This document shows, piece after piece, positions 34,919 to 46,600 of a stretch of DNA of 64,000 bases; the first letter of the stretch is position 1; each line of letters begins with the position of its first letter. The position numbers were made by a program, and so were the translations under genes. The notes beneath the pieces were generated by a model. That model had not been told where the DNA came from. It was given only the letters and a program-made list of their open reading frames with translations, and made no database searches. Source of the DNA: Panopea generosa (Eukaryota > Mollusca > Bivalvia > Adapedonta > Hiatellidae); NCBI GenBank assembly GCA_029582155.1, contig CM055907.1, positions 32,733,983 through 32,797,982 on the forward strand, in the 5' to 3' direction.

Positions 34919-35798
34919 TGTTTATTCTTCTATGGTACTTATTTCTACTCGCATGGTATGTCTGAAATAGAATGCTCGTAGTAGTCTCGGGATAAGTTTG
35001 TGCTGACCTAACAACAGGCTGCGTTTTCTTCTGAATGGTACGGTATGTCCAGCAATGACTCTCATTATTTCCTCATCCGACGAAAATAATCAGAATCTCT
35101 GTCCATGATAGGTATCCTGGATTCCAAGATATGGCGTACAACAGTACTGACTGCATCTAGTTGCTCAGGAATAATAAGTTCAATCATCAGTTTTCTGTTT
35201 CTCTCATTCGTTATTCCCAATTCAAGTAGATAATAATAACGTCTGTAGATTCTGGAGTTCTCCACTTAAATGTACAACTTTTTTTTATTTTCTATTTTGG
35301 GAGATTCCTGGTTGAAATGTTCTCGGTCTCTTTAATTCTTTTCTCTGTGGTGTTTTGTGAAAAACTGAATGATGTTATAGTATAGTTAGAACATTAAAAT
35401 CGAAACCATACTATTCAGTATCAAAAGGTCTATCGATTGATACGATTTCCAGTGTGCTTCTAGGTAAATAGCTTATCCAAGATGGCGCCCTTTTGTTTTT
35501 TGTTTCTTTATCAAGTATTGATATTTATATCCATTTTAAATAAAAGAGTGCTTCTAAAGCTTATGGCATTATCTATTTTTAAAAATGATGAACTTTTGCC
35601 AATGTTTTTTTTTACCTGTTAAAAAAATGTATTATAGCCTAGTACAACCCCGGAAAAGGGTCATTGAAATGGACACAGTGTACAATCCGGAAAACGACTG
35701 GACTCTTCTATCCGGCAAAACACTTTCTCCTTAGATGGGGATAATAAATAAAGCTGTCCATATTGTACATGAATTATGATATTTAAACACTTTATCAT
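34919..35798. repeat. Right arm of the large inverted repeat
   Basis: Reverse complement of 32,553-33,418. It ends at about 35,798, exactly where the poly(A)-like tail of the minus-strand LINE begins, so its outer boundary may be set by that insertion. Confidence 0.9.
34932..35271 (-). pseudogene. Broken second copy of the 114-residue ORF, in right arm
   Basis: The minus-strand counterpart of the left-arm ORF starts with the same MEN-SRIYRRYYY segment near 35,265. It agrees closely through IPIMDRDSDYF, then changes to RRMRK and stops at 35,065. Sequence downstream still matches the left copy in the equivalent frame (TVPFRRKRSLLLGQHK) to the stop near 34,932. Differences upstream (for example I for T and N for D at two sites) are mild. 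The copy is therefore truncated by a local change but otherwise fresh. Confidence 0.75.
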
Positions 35799-36299
35799 TT
35801 TTTTATTTTTTTATTATAAAACTTTATTCAATTAATATACATGTACATAAATCACAGATTAATTAAAAGTACAAACGATAGATAGTGTAACAATTAACAA
35901 TAATTATTAATATAGATTTTGAAATAGTTTTTTTCCTTGTCAAGTTCTAGGAACGTGTACTAGATTATATATAGGCAGTTATTTATGCATATTATTTTCT
36001 AAATAAGATATATACTTATTTACAAATGATTTTTTTCTTGTATTTACAGGCTGTCTATGTAGTTTTGAACTCGTCTTTCAAAATTATTAGATTTATATAT
36101 ATTGTACGCGGGAGCTTAGATATTTTTTTAAATTCTTAACAGAATATTGAAAAACAATTTACATGCTTAGTTCTAGATTCGCTTATAAAATACGTTTTAT
36201 CCTATTAGTGCGAATATTCTGTTTATATTAATATATTCCTGATGATATACTTTGTAGCCTATTATTATATTATATAGCGATTTTTCGCTTTTATTTATT

Positions 36300-37372
36300 C
36301 CGCAGTGTTTAAACAAGGTGTTTATTTTTTTCCAAAATCCATTTACTTCTTTGCAGTCTATGAACAAATGTTTGTAAGTTTCGGGTTCATTGCAGATGTT
36401 ACAAAACGGAGTTGGGCTTATTTTCCAAAGGAATCTTATTTCTTTCTATGGAATGATCTTATGAATTAATTTAACTTTAAATTGCTTTATACGATTATCT
36501 TCTAATTTGTGTATAGCTTTATATACATTTTCCCAGTTTATTATATTATCAAAATATGTATTCCAGTATGTATGTGTATAAGGAATAGAAAATTTACAAC
36601 TTATAAGTTGGTTATAAATTATTTTGTTGTTTGTGTTTACAAGTTCTAGAACTTTTCCGTTCGCTAAACGTAAATTTAAAGTTAGGTTTGTTTTGACTTT
36701 TGATCGTATAGAACAGTGTGATTAAAAAATAGTTTTCCATGAGGTAGGTATTGCTTGTTTCAATCTACTTAATTCCGTAATCCAGTTATGTTTGTTTTTT
36801 TGTAAATTATATCTTCACTAATTTCGCTGTTATTATCGATAATGTCATTTATAAAGAGAATTCCGGATTTAATCTATTCTTTGAAGACCAAGCATTTTTT
36901 AAAAAACATAATTTCTTGATTACCCCATATGATTTGTTTTCGAATTTGTTCAAACGTTTTGCTTTTTTCTATATTCTCGTCTTTTAATATCTAACCACGT
37001 TTCAATAATGTCTATATAAAAATCCGGTATTGAAAGATTATCGTAATTTTTTATGTTTTTCAGATTACCTAAATGCATATTGAATATAAGAAAGTTGTTT
37101 CCGAAATCTTTTAAAAAATAGTTAGCCAATATTTTCCAGTTTGCTTCATCTTTCTCTGTTATTTTTTTTATCCATTTTACTTTAAGGGATTTAAAGAATG
37201 ATGTGGTGTCAAGCATATCTAGTCCACCTTGATTTATTTGTCCTATCAGTGTTGTTCGTTTTATTTTTTCGCATTTCCCATGCCATAAGAATTTATAAAT
37301 AAGCGAGTCGTTTTTTTTTATTTTATCAAGTGGTGTTTTAGAGGATTGTACCAAGTATACAATTTTTGGCAT
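36300..37372 (-). pseudogene. LINE C-terminal region with zinc-binding motif
   Basis: The 140-codon frame at 37,372-36,950 matches the post-RT part of L1/Tx1 proteins: IVYLVQSSKTPLDKI, FLWHGKCEKIKRTTL, GGLDMLDTTSFFKSLKVKWI. After broken sequence, FCNICNEPETYKHLFIDC followed by GFWKK at about 36,405-36,325 is the C-x2-C...H...C motif of the zf-RVT type. This favours the Tx1 branch over mammalian-type L1. Confidence 0.8.
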
Positions 37373-37599
37373 AATTAATGTTTTAATAACTTTTTTTTTT
37401 TTTACCGAAAAATGTTAAATTTCGTTTAAGCCATTTGTTTATTAAATTTTCACTGTCAATTATTTTTCTTTCCAAGTTAAGTGCGTTGCATTCAGTTTTG
37501 TTGCGGCCAAAATAAGTGCCTAAAGCTTTGATAGTTTTTGAGCCTAATTAATATTTCCAATTTTATCTACACAATTTTTACCTACAGATATCCCTTCTG

Positions 37600-38572
37600 T
37601 TTTTCCATGATTAAGAAAAATAGTTGTATCGTCTGCTAATTGCGTTATTTTATTTTTTTAATACAGTTATTGTGTTGAACTTGTATGCCTTGAATTGCAT
37701 TATTGTTACGTACATTAACAGCCATAATTTCGGCTACTATAATAAAAATTAAAGCAGAGCTTGGACAGCCTTGTCTTAATCCTCTATATAAAAAGAAGAA
37801 GTCCGACTGTCAGCCATTATTCATTATGCAGGATGAACAGTTATTATAAATAGTTCTGATTAATGAAGTAAAAGATGCATTGAATCCGAAATGTTTTAAA
37901 ACAGCAATAAAAAATTCCAACTAACTGTGTCAAAAGCTTTTCTGAAATAGAGAAACAAAATTGCTCCTTCGATGTCTAGTTTTTCAGTATAGTCTATTAT
38001 ATCTTGTATTTGCGTAATATTGTAGCTAATAAACCTATTTTTAAGTACCCCTGTTGTTCCATACTTGTTATCATGGTAAGACTTTTTGTAAACGCATTGC
38101 AAGTGCACGTGTAGCGATTTTGTAATCTGTGTTAAGTAATGATATAGGACGCCAATTTTCCAATTTTTCAGGGTCACCTTTTTAATAAAGTAAAGAAAGT
38201 ACCACGTTGTTTTTGAAGTTGTGAGAGTTCTCCCCTGACGAAATATTCATTTAAAGAATTTAGAACAAGTACTTTTATTTTCTCCCAGAAAGTCTGATAA
38301 AATTCTATTGTTATCCCGCTTAAGCCTGGTGACCGGTTAGCTTCCATTGCAAAAATTGATTTCGTTACTTCTTCCATTGTTAAAAGACCGTCGCAGCTTT
38401 TATCTTCGTCACAAAATAATTTTCTTTCGAATGTGGTATTGTTTAAATATGAACCAATCGAATCAGTATTTATGTCGTCTGATGAATATAATTTTTTTAT
38501 AAAAATTAACTTCTTGTTTAATAATGTTTTGATGTCGGTGATACGTTCTCCATTAACATTTAAACTATGCAT
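37600..38572 (-). pseudogene. LINE reverse transcriptase remnant
   Basis: The frame at 38,572-38,174 has the pre-RT region with MEEVTKSIFAMEANRSPGLSG. The next (38,177-37,896) has NWKIGVLYHYLTQITKSL, TGVLKNRFI, then IEGAILFLYFRKAFDTVSWN, which is RT motif A with the catalytic Asp in the F-D-T context. Further down, in broken frames, come GLRQGCPSSALIF and LADDTTIF at about 37,641-37,618, the A-D-D catalytic motif. Both catalytic aspartate motifs survive, but several frameshifts and stops separate them. It is a dead copy. Confidence 0.88.
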
Positions 38573-38599
38573 GACTTTTCGTGTTTGTCTTGATTTTTC

Positions 38600-39690
38600 T
38601 TAACCTAAAAATAATTTTGATAATTTTTCATCATTCTCTAAAATTTCCATACATGACCTTATTTGTGCTCCTTTGGCTTTAAAATTGTAAATATTTGCTA
38701 TTTCCTTTTCAATTGCTTGTTTTTCATTTTTAATTTTGTCATTATTTTCATTTTCATTATCTAAATCTATTATAGTTTTAAGACGGTTTTCTAAATTTTT
38801 TAAAGTATTATTTCTTTCTTTTGTTTTAATTTTTGCATATAATATAGATTTTTCCTTGATTAAAACTTTACAATAATCCCAGAGTGTTTGGGTGTTTACT
38901 CTTTGTTCGAAATCTGTTAAGCATCGCTCTATTGTTTTATTTATTAAATTAATATATTCTTTGTCTTTTAAATATGTATTATTCATCTTCAAAAAATTAG
39001 GCCCTCTGTTCGATGGGTTAATTATTTTTAAAGAAACAGCTAAGTGATCTGTATATTTTATTTGAGCAGGTCGTATATCCGCTGTGTGTATGGCAGGTCT
39101 TATGTTAGCATCTGTTAACCAGAAATCTATTCTACTTTTTCTGTACCATTTAAGCGTCTCCATGTGTACTGAGTTTTATTTTTATTTATTTCTTTCCAAA
39201 TGTCATTTAATTTGTGTGAAATGATCATTTTGTGTAAATCGGATTTTTCTTTTTGATGACCGCAAGTTTTATATCTGCAGTTTCTATCTAAATCCGACAA
39301 AGTCTGATTATAATCCCAAGCTACTTATTTTATACCGAGAGACAATTGTTTTAATAACTGGGCTAATGATTTGAAAAAAATGTTTCTTAACCTTAAATCG
39401 TTTGGTGCATCAATATTAAGAAGTGGAAAAAAATTTTCTTCTAATTCTAAATTTATTAAGATATATGTACCATTTTGATCTGATATAAAATCAATAACTT
39501 CCGCGTTTAGTGATTTTTAATTAAAATAGTGCAGCCTCTACTTGTTACCGTACGAATTATGCACTTCAAAAAAATTAAATTCATTTTGTACTAAAATTTC
39601 CATATCTTGACAAATATGTAATCATCAGTATAATTTTCGGTTAGAAATGACAGAATAACATGAACTGTTAAAATTTGTTTGTTCCTAGTA
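38600..39690 (-). pseudogene. LINE endonuclease domain remnant
   Basis: The left part (39,690-39,170, several frames) has FLTENYTDD, RGCTILIKKSLN and, just upstream of 39,163, TQYTWRR. The open frame at 39,163-38,600 continues with SRIDFWL, then TDHLAVSL and RGPNFLKMN. These match the second half of L1-type apurinic-like endonucleases, including the conserved S-R-I-D and T-D-H motifs. A lysine-rich linker of about 120 residues follows, as in L1 ORF2. Confidence 0.8.
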
Positions 39691-40980
39691 GAATCGAAAG
39701 TCTGAGATACGTGTTTAAAGTATGGGAAACCAACATATTATTATTACGGTATCCAATAATGAATTAGCGTTCAAGAAGGCTCAACGAGTGCGGAAGTCTT
39801 AAAACCTTTCCGACTGAATGCTTACGTATAATGAGTAACACGTGACGTCATAAAATAATTACGTCACACTTCACCGTTGCTGTATTCATATTGGATGAAG
39901 TATGATTTGTACACGCGGACATTAATATAATTATTTGTCGTTTGTAACATGTTACTAAGCCGTACTAGAGGTTATTCAGAAGTTCGTGGACCAATTTAAT
40001 AAAGTCCATATTTATGCAAGTACATTGCTATATTTTTCATGACTTAAGTATTGGTGTATTTGTCATCTATGTACGGTGTTTTAGTATATTTCTTATGTCG
40101 GTAATACTGTTATCGTATCCATAGCAACATACATACATGGTTAGTGTTGCGGCTCAAAATGTTGAACATTTCGGCAGTTAAATATGTGAAAAATAACAAA
40201 CATTTTCCTGTAACACTCGCGGTAAATCCTCATATTACTGCGGACACGTCATCAATGTCTGCATGACAGTGTCATTCCAGCATTGCGTGCAGGTGTTAGG
40301 AGTTTAAATAAACTTATATTGAAGAGGTAGGCTTATCCATATGCAAATAAAGCATCTGATGAAAAGGTGAAACAACGAGCAGCAGTTTGTGTCAATATCA
40401 GCAAAACACTGATTCAGACGATAGATATACATAGTAAAGCTCCGAGAAAGTTATTTGTAGTGCATTTTGTAATCTACAAATGATACAAACGGTACAGTGA
40501 GAAACGAGAAATGATAATGGATGCTAATAGATATCGTGTCCTTTGTTAAAATCATGCAAAGTCACGTCAACGTGGTAAAAAGTGCCTAAATAAGGATTGC
40601 TATAATACAATTCATGAACTATGCTGCGAACTAAGTATATGTTACAATACAGTGCACATGATAATAAAGAATAAATAACATGCATTAGAGTGCTCACAGA
40701 GTTCCCAATTTGCTAAAAGAGTATGAGTGGAGCGACAAGCAAGAGAAGGAAAAGTACATGTAAAATAAACTGATGTCGCAACTACGTAACGTAAATCAGG
40801 CCTGCGGCAGATAGGCGTACATAGAATGTTTGACATACTATTTTATTTGGATATCAATTTCTTCACACTTTGCATAAAGTTTGCAGTTGGATGATATATG
40901 ATACATGTAAAACTCCAAATAAATCAGACATGTCATGTCCATATTTTGAGATTTGTCAACGAACTTCTGGATTCCCCCTC
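39691..40980. other. Unassigned DNA between the LINE and satellite B
   Basis: No array or recognised protein. A perfect CRE palindrome TGACGTCA lies at 39,843-39,850, with a second half-site ACGTCAC at 39,861. A 64-codon minus-strand frame at 40,642-40,836 is unconvincing. Confidence 0.45.
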
Positions 40981-40981
40981 G

Positions 40982-43607
40982 CATAAGGCTTAATAAAGTT
41001 TTATTTTTGCAATCATAGTTACTGCTTGATGTCTATCCTTATGGTGCCGTTATATACGGCTTAATAAAGAATGATTCTTACAATAATAGTTACTGCATGG
41101 ACTTTATAATTATGGTGCCGTTATATACGGCTTAACAAAGTATGGTTCTTGCAATCCAATCCCAGTTACTGTTGGATGTCTATCCTTGTTGTGCCGTTAT
41201 GTACGGATTGATAAAATATGATGTTTTTTTACAATTGAAGTTACTGCATGATCCCTATCCGTATGGTGCCGTTAAATTCGTCTTAATAAAGTATGGTTCT
41301 TACAATAATAGTTACTGCATGAAGTTCATATACAGCTTAATCAATTGTTGTTCTTGCAATCATAGTTACTGCATTATGTCCATCCTTATGGTGCAGTTAT
41401 ATACGTCTTAATAAAATATGGGTCTTCCAATCATAGTTAATGCATGAAATTTATTCTTATAGTGCCGTTATATACGGCTTAATATAATATGGTGTCGTTA
41501 TATATGGCTAAATAACGTATGGGTTTTACAATAAAAATTACTGTCAGTTTTATCTTTATGGTGCAGTTATATACGTTTAATGAAATATGGTTATTACAAT
41601 CATAGTTACAATAGTCTTACAATAATACAACTGCATGATGTCCACCATTATGGTGCCGTTATATATGGCTTAATAAAGTTTGGATCTTTCAATAATAGTT
41701 ACTGTCAGTGTTATCTTTATGGTGCTGTTACATTTTATATACGGCTTAATAAATTATGGGTCTTACCATCATAGTTTCTGCATTATGTCCATCATTATGG
41801 TGCCGTTATACACGGCTTAATAAAGTATTGTTTCTGCAATCATAGTTACTGCATGGTGTCCATCATTACGGTGCCATTTTACACGGCTTAATAAAGTATA
41901 GTTCTTACAATCATAGTTACTGCATGATGTCCATCATTATCGTGCCGTTATATATGGCTTAATATAGTATGTTTTTTGCAATTATAGTTAGTGCATGATG
42001 TCCATCATTATGGTGCCGTTATACACGGCTTAATAAAGTATGTTTTTTGCAATTATAGTTAGTGCATGATGTCCATCATTATTGTACCGTTATATATGGC
42101 TCGATATAGTATAGTTCTTACAATAATAGTTACTGCATGATGTCCATCATTATGGTGCCGTTATATACGGCTTGATATAGTATAGTTCTTACAATCAAAG
42201 TCACTGCATGATGTTCATCGTTATGGTGCCGTTATAAACGGCTTGATATAATATAGTTCTTACAGTCATAGTCACTGCATGCTGTCCATCATTATCGTGC
42301 TGTTATATACGGCTTGATAAACTATAGTTCTTACAATCATAGTTACTGCATGATGTCCATTATTATGGTGCCGTTATATACGGCTTAATATAGTATAGTT
42401 CTTACAATCATATTTACTGGATGATGTCCATCATTATGGTGCCGTTATATACGGCTTAATAAACTATAGTTTTCACAATCATAGTTACTGCATGGTGTCC
42501 ATTATTATGGTGCCGTTATATACGGCTTAATAAAGTATAGTTCTTACAATCATAGTCACTGCATGATGTCCATCATTATGGTGCCGTTATATACGGCTTG
42601 ATAAACTATAGGTCTTACAATCATAGTTCGTCATGATGTCCATCATTATGGTGCTGTTATACACGCCATAATATAGTATAATTCTTACAATCATAGTCAC
42701 TGCATGATGTCCATCATCATGGTGACGTTATATACGGCTTGATAAAGAATGTTTTTACAATCATAGTTATCGAGCCGTTATACAAGGCATAATGAAGTAT
42801 GGGTCTGACAATCATAGTTATTACATGATGTCTATACTTATGGTGCCGTTATACACGGTTTAATAACGAATGATTTTTACAATCATAGTTACTGCATGAT
42901 GTCCATCATTATTGTGCCGTTATATACGGCTTGATAAAGAATGTTTTTTACAGTCACAATTACTGTATGATGTCAATACTGATGGTGCCGTTATATATGG
43001 CTTGATAAAGAATGTTTTTTACAATCATAGTTACTGCATGATGCCAATACTTATCTACACGTCATACAAGGCATAACAAAGTATGGTTTTGCAATCAAAG
43101 TTCCTGCATGATGCCTATACTGATGGTGCCATTATATACGGCCTAATAAAGTTTTGCTCTTACAATCATTTTCACTGCATGACGTCTATCCTTATGATGC
43201 CGTTATACACGGCTTAATAAAGAATGGTTCTTGCAGTCATCCTGATATCGCCGATTTTTTTCAATATCTTACAATATTACATATTTACAAACACTGTTGT
43301 AAAAAGGACTGGAATGAAAGACAAGCTTATAGAATCTATCTCCTAAAATTATATACGTCTGAATAAAGTATGATTGTTACAATCATAGTTACTGCATGAT
43401 GTCTATCAGTATAGTGTGGTTATACACGGCATAATAAAGTATGGGTCTTACAATTCTAGTAAATGAATGTTGTCCATCCTGATGGTGCCGATATATATGG
43501 CTTAATAAAGTATGAATTTTGCAATCATAATTACTGCATGATGTCTATCCTGATGATGCTGATTTATATTGTTTAATAAAGTATGTATCTTGCAATCATA
43601 TTTAAGC
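40982..43607 (-). repeat. Satellite B, block 2 (minus orientation)
   Basis: The same family as block 1 in reverse complement: GTGCCGTTATATACGGC, TTAATAAAGTATGG, CAATCATAGTTACTGCATG, ATGTCCATCATTATG. Together with block 1 it makes two facing arms of about 2.5 kb around a 10.7-kb non-satellite island. A non-satellite interruption of about 110 bp occurs near 43,240-43,350. Confidence 0.95.
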
Positions 43608-46600
43608 CGGAATAGACATTATGCAGTAACTATGATTGAAGATCCATATATTATTAAGTCGTATATAACGGCACCATCAGGATAGACATTATGCAGTAAC
43701 TATGATTGAAGATCAATATATTATTAAGTCGTATATAACGGCACCATCAGGATAGACATTATGCAGTAACTATGATTGAAGATCAATATATTATTAAGTC
43801 GTATATAACGGCACCATCAGGATGGACATTATGCAGTAACTGTGATTGAAGATCCATATATTATTAAGTCGTATATAACGGCACCATCAGGATAGACATT
43901 ATGCAGTAACTATGATTTAAGATCAATATATTATTAAGTCGTATATAACGGCACCATCAGGATAGACATTATGCAGTAACTGTGATTGAAGATCAATATA
44001 TTATTAAGTCGTATATAACGGCACCATCAGGATGGACATTATGCAGTAACTGTGATTGAAGATCAATATATTATTAAGTCGTATATAACGGCATCATCAG
44101 GATAGACATTATGCAGTAACTGTGATTGAAGATCCATATATTATTAAGTCGTATATAACGGCACCATCAGGATGGACATTATGCAGTAACTATGATTGAA
44201 GATCCATATATTATTCAGTCGTATATAACGGCACCATCAGGATGGACATTATGCAGTAACTATGATTGAAGATCAATATATTATTAAGTCGTATATAACG
44301 GCACCATCAGGATGGACATTATGCAGTAACTGTGATTAAAGATCCATATATTATTAAGTCGTATATAACGGCACCATCAGGATGGACATTATGCAGTAAC
44401 TATGATTGAAGATCAATATATTATTAAGTCGTATATAACGGCACCATCAGGATGGACATTATGCAGTAACTGTGATTGAAGATCCATATATTATTAAGTC
44501 GTATATAACGGCACCATCAGGATAGACATTATGCAGGTACTATGATTGAAGATCCATATATTATTAAGTCGTATATAACGGCACCATCAGGATAGACATT
44601 ATGCAGTAACTATGATTGAAGATCCATATATTATTAAGTCGTATATAACGGCACCATCAGGATAGACATTATGCAGTAACTATGATTGAAGATCCATATA
44701 TTATTTAGTCGTATATAACGGTACCATCAGGATAGACATTATGCAGTAACTATGATTGAAGATCCATATATTATTAAGTCGTATATAACGGCACCATCAG
44801 GATAGACATTATGCAGTAACTATGATTGAAGATCAATATATTATTAAGTCGTATATAACGGCACCATCAGGATGGACATTATGCAGTAACTGTGATTGAA
44901 GATCCATATATTATTAAGTCGTATATAACGGCACCATCAGGATAGACATTATGCAGGTACTATGATTTAAGATCCATATATTATTTAGTCGTATATAACG
45001 GCACCATCAGGATAGACACTATGCAGTAACTATGATTTAAGATCCATATATTATTAAGTCGTATATAACGGCACCATCAGGATAGACATTATGCAGTAAC
45101 TATGATTGAAGATCAATATATTATTAAGTCGTATATAACGGCACCATCAGGATGGACATTATGCAGTAACTGTGATTGAAGATCCATATATTATTAAGTC
45201 GTATATAACGGCACCATCAGGATAGACATTATGCAGGTACTATGATTTAAGATCCATATATTATTTAGTCGTATATAACGGCACCATCAGGATAGACATT
45301 ATGCAGTAACTATGATTTAAGATCCATATATTATTAAGTCGCATATAACGGCACCATCAGGATAGACATTATGCAGTAACTGTGATTGAAGATCCATATA
45401 TTATTAAGTCGTATATAACGGCATCATCAGGATAGACATTATGCAGTAACTGTGATTGAAGATCAATATATTATTAAGACGTATATAACGGCACCATCAG
45501 GATAGACATTATGCAGTAACTGTGATTGAAGATCCATATATTATTAAGACGTATATAACGGCACCATCAGGATAGACATTATGCAGGTACTATGATTTAA
45601 GATCCATATATTATTTAGTCGTATATAACGGCACCATCAGGATAGACATTATGCAGTAACTATGATTTAAGATCCATATATTATTAAGTCGCATATAACG
45701 GCACCATCAGGATAGACATTATGCAGTAACTGTGATTGAAGATCCATATATTATTAAGTCGTATATAACGGCATCATCAGGATAGACATTATGCAGTAAC
45801 TGTGATTGAAGATCAATATATTATTAAGACGTATATAACGGCACCATCAGGATAGACACTATGCAGTAACTATGATTGAAGATCCATATATTATTAAGTC
45901 GTATATAACGGCATCATCAGGATAGACATTATGCAGTTACTATGATTTAAGATCAATATATTGGTAAGTCGTATATAACGGCACCATCAGGATAGACATT
46001 ATGCAGTAACTGTGATTTAAGATCAATATATTATTAAGTCGTATATAACGGCACCATCAGGATAGACATTATGCAGTAACTGTGATTGAAGATCCATATA
46101 TTATTAAGTCGTATATAACGGCATCATCAGGATAGACATTATGCAGTAACTGTGATTGAAGATCCATATATTATTAAGTCGTATATAACGGCACCATCAG
46201 GATAGACATTATGCAGTAACTATGATTGAAGATCAATATATTATTAAGTCGTATATAACGGCACCATCAGGATAGACATTATGCAGTAACTATACTTGAA
46301 GATCAATATATTATTAAGTCGTATATAACGGCACCATCAGGATAGACATTATGCAGTAACTGTGATTGAAGATCCATATATTATTAAGTCGTATATAACG
46401 GCACCATCAGGATAGACATTATGCAGTAACTGTGATTGAAGATCCATATATTATTAAGTCGTATATAACGGCATCATCAGGATAGACATTATGCAGTAAC
46501 TGTGATTGAAGATCCATATATTATTAAGACGTATATAACGGCACCATCAGGATAGACATTATGCAGGAACTATGATTGAAGATCAATATATCGTTAAGTC

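Larger units (their letters stand above)
35799..39690 (-). mobile_element. Degenerate L1/Tx1-type LINE, 5'-truncated
   Basis: A minus-strand non-LTR retrotransposon of about 3.9 kb. In order it shows an endonuclease C-terminal part, reverse transcriptase, an L1-like C-terminal region and a CCHC zinc-binding motif, then an A-rich tail (AATAAAAAAATAAAAAAATG on the minus strand) at about 35,799-35,820 touching the right arm of the palindrome. Many stops and frameshifts break the frame. The 5' end and ORF1 were not found; endonuclease-like text fades near 39,690. A target duplication was not identified. Confidence 0.88.

Noticed and set aside
33782-34981. Long Val-, Gly- and Trp-rich frames in the GGT core
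   Set aside because: All frames of (GGT)n are open; composition follows the triplet, not a protein.
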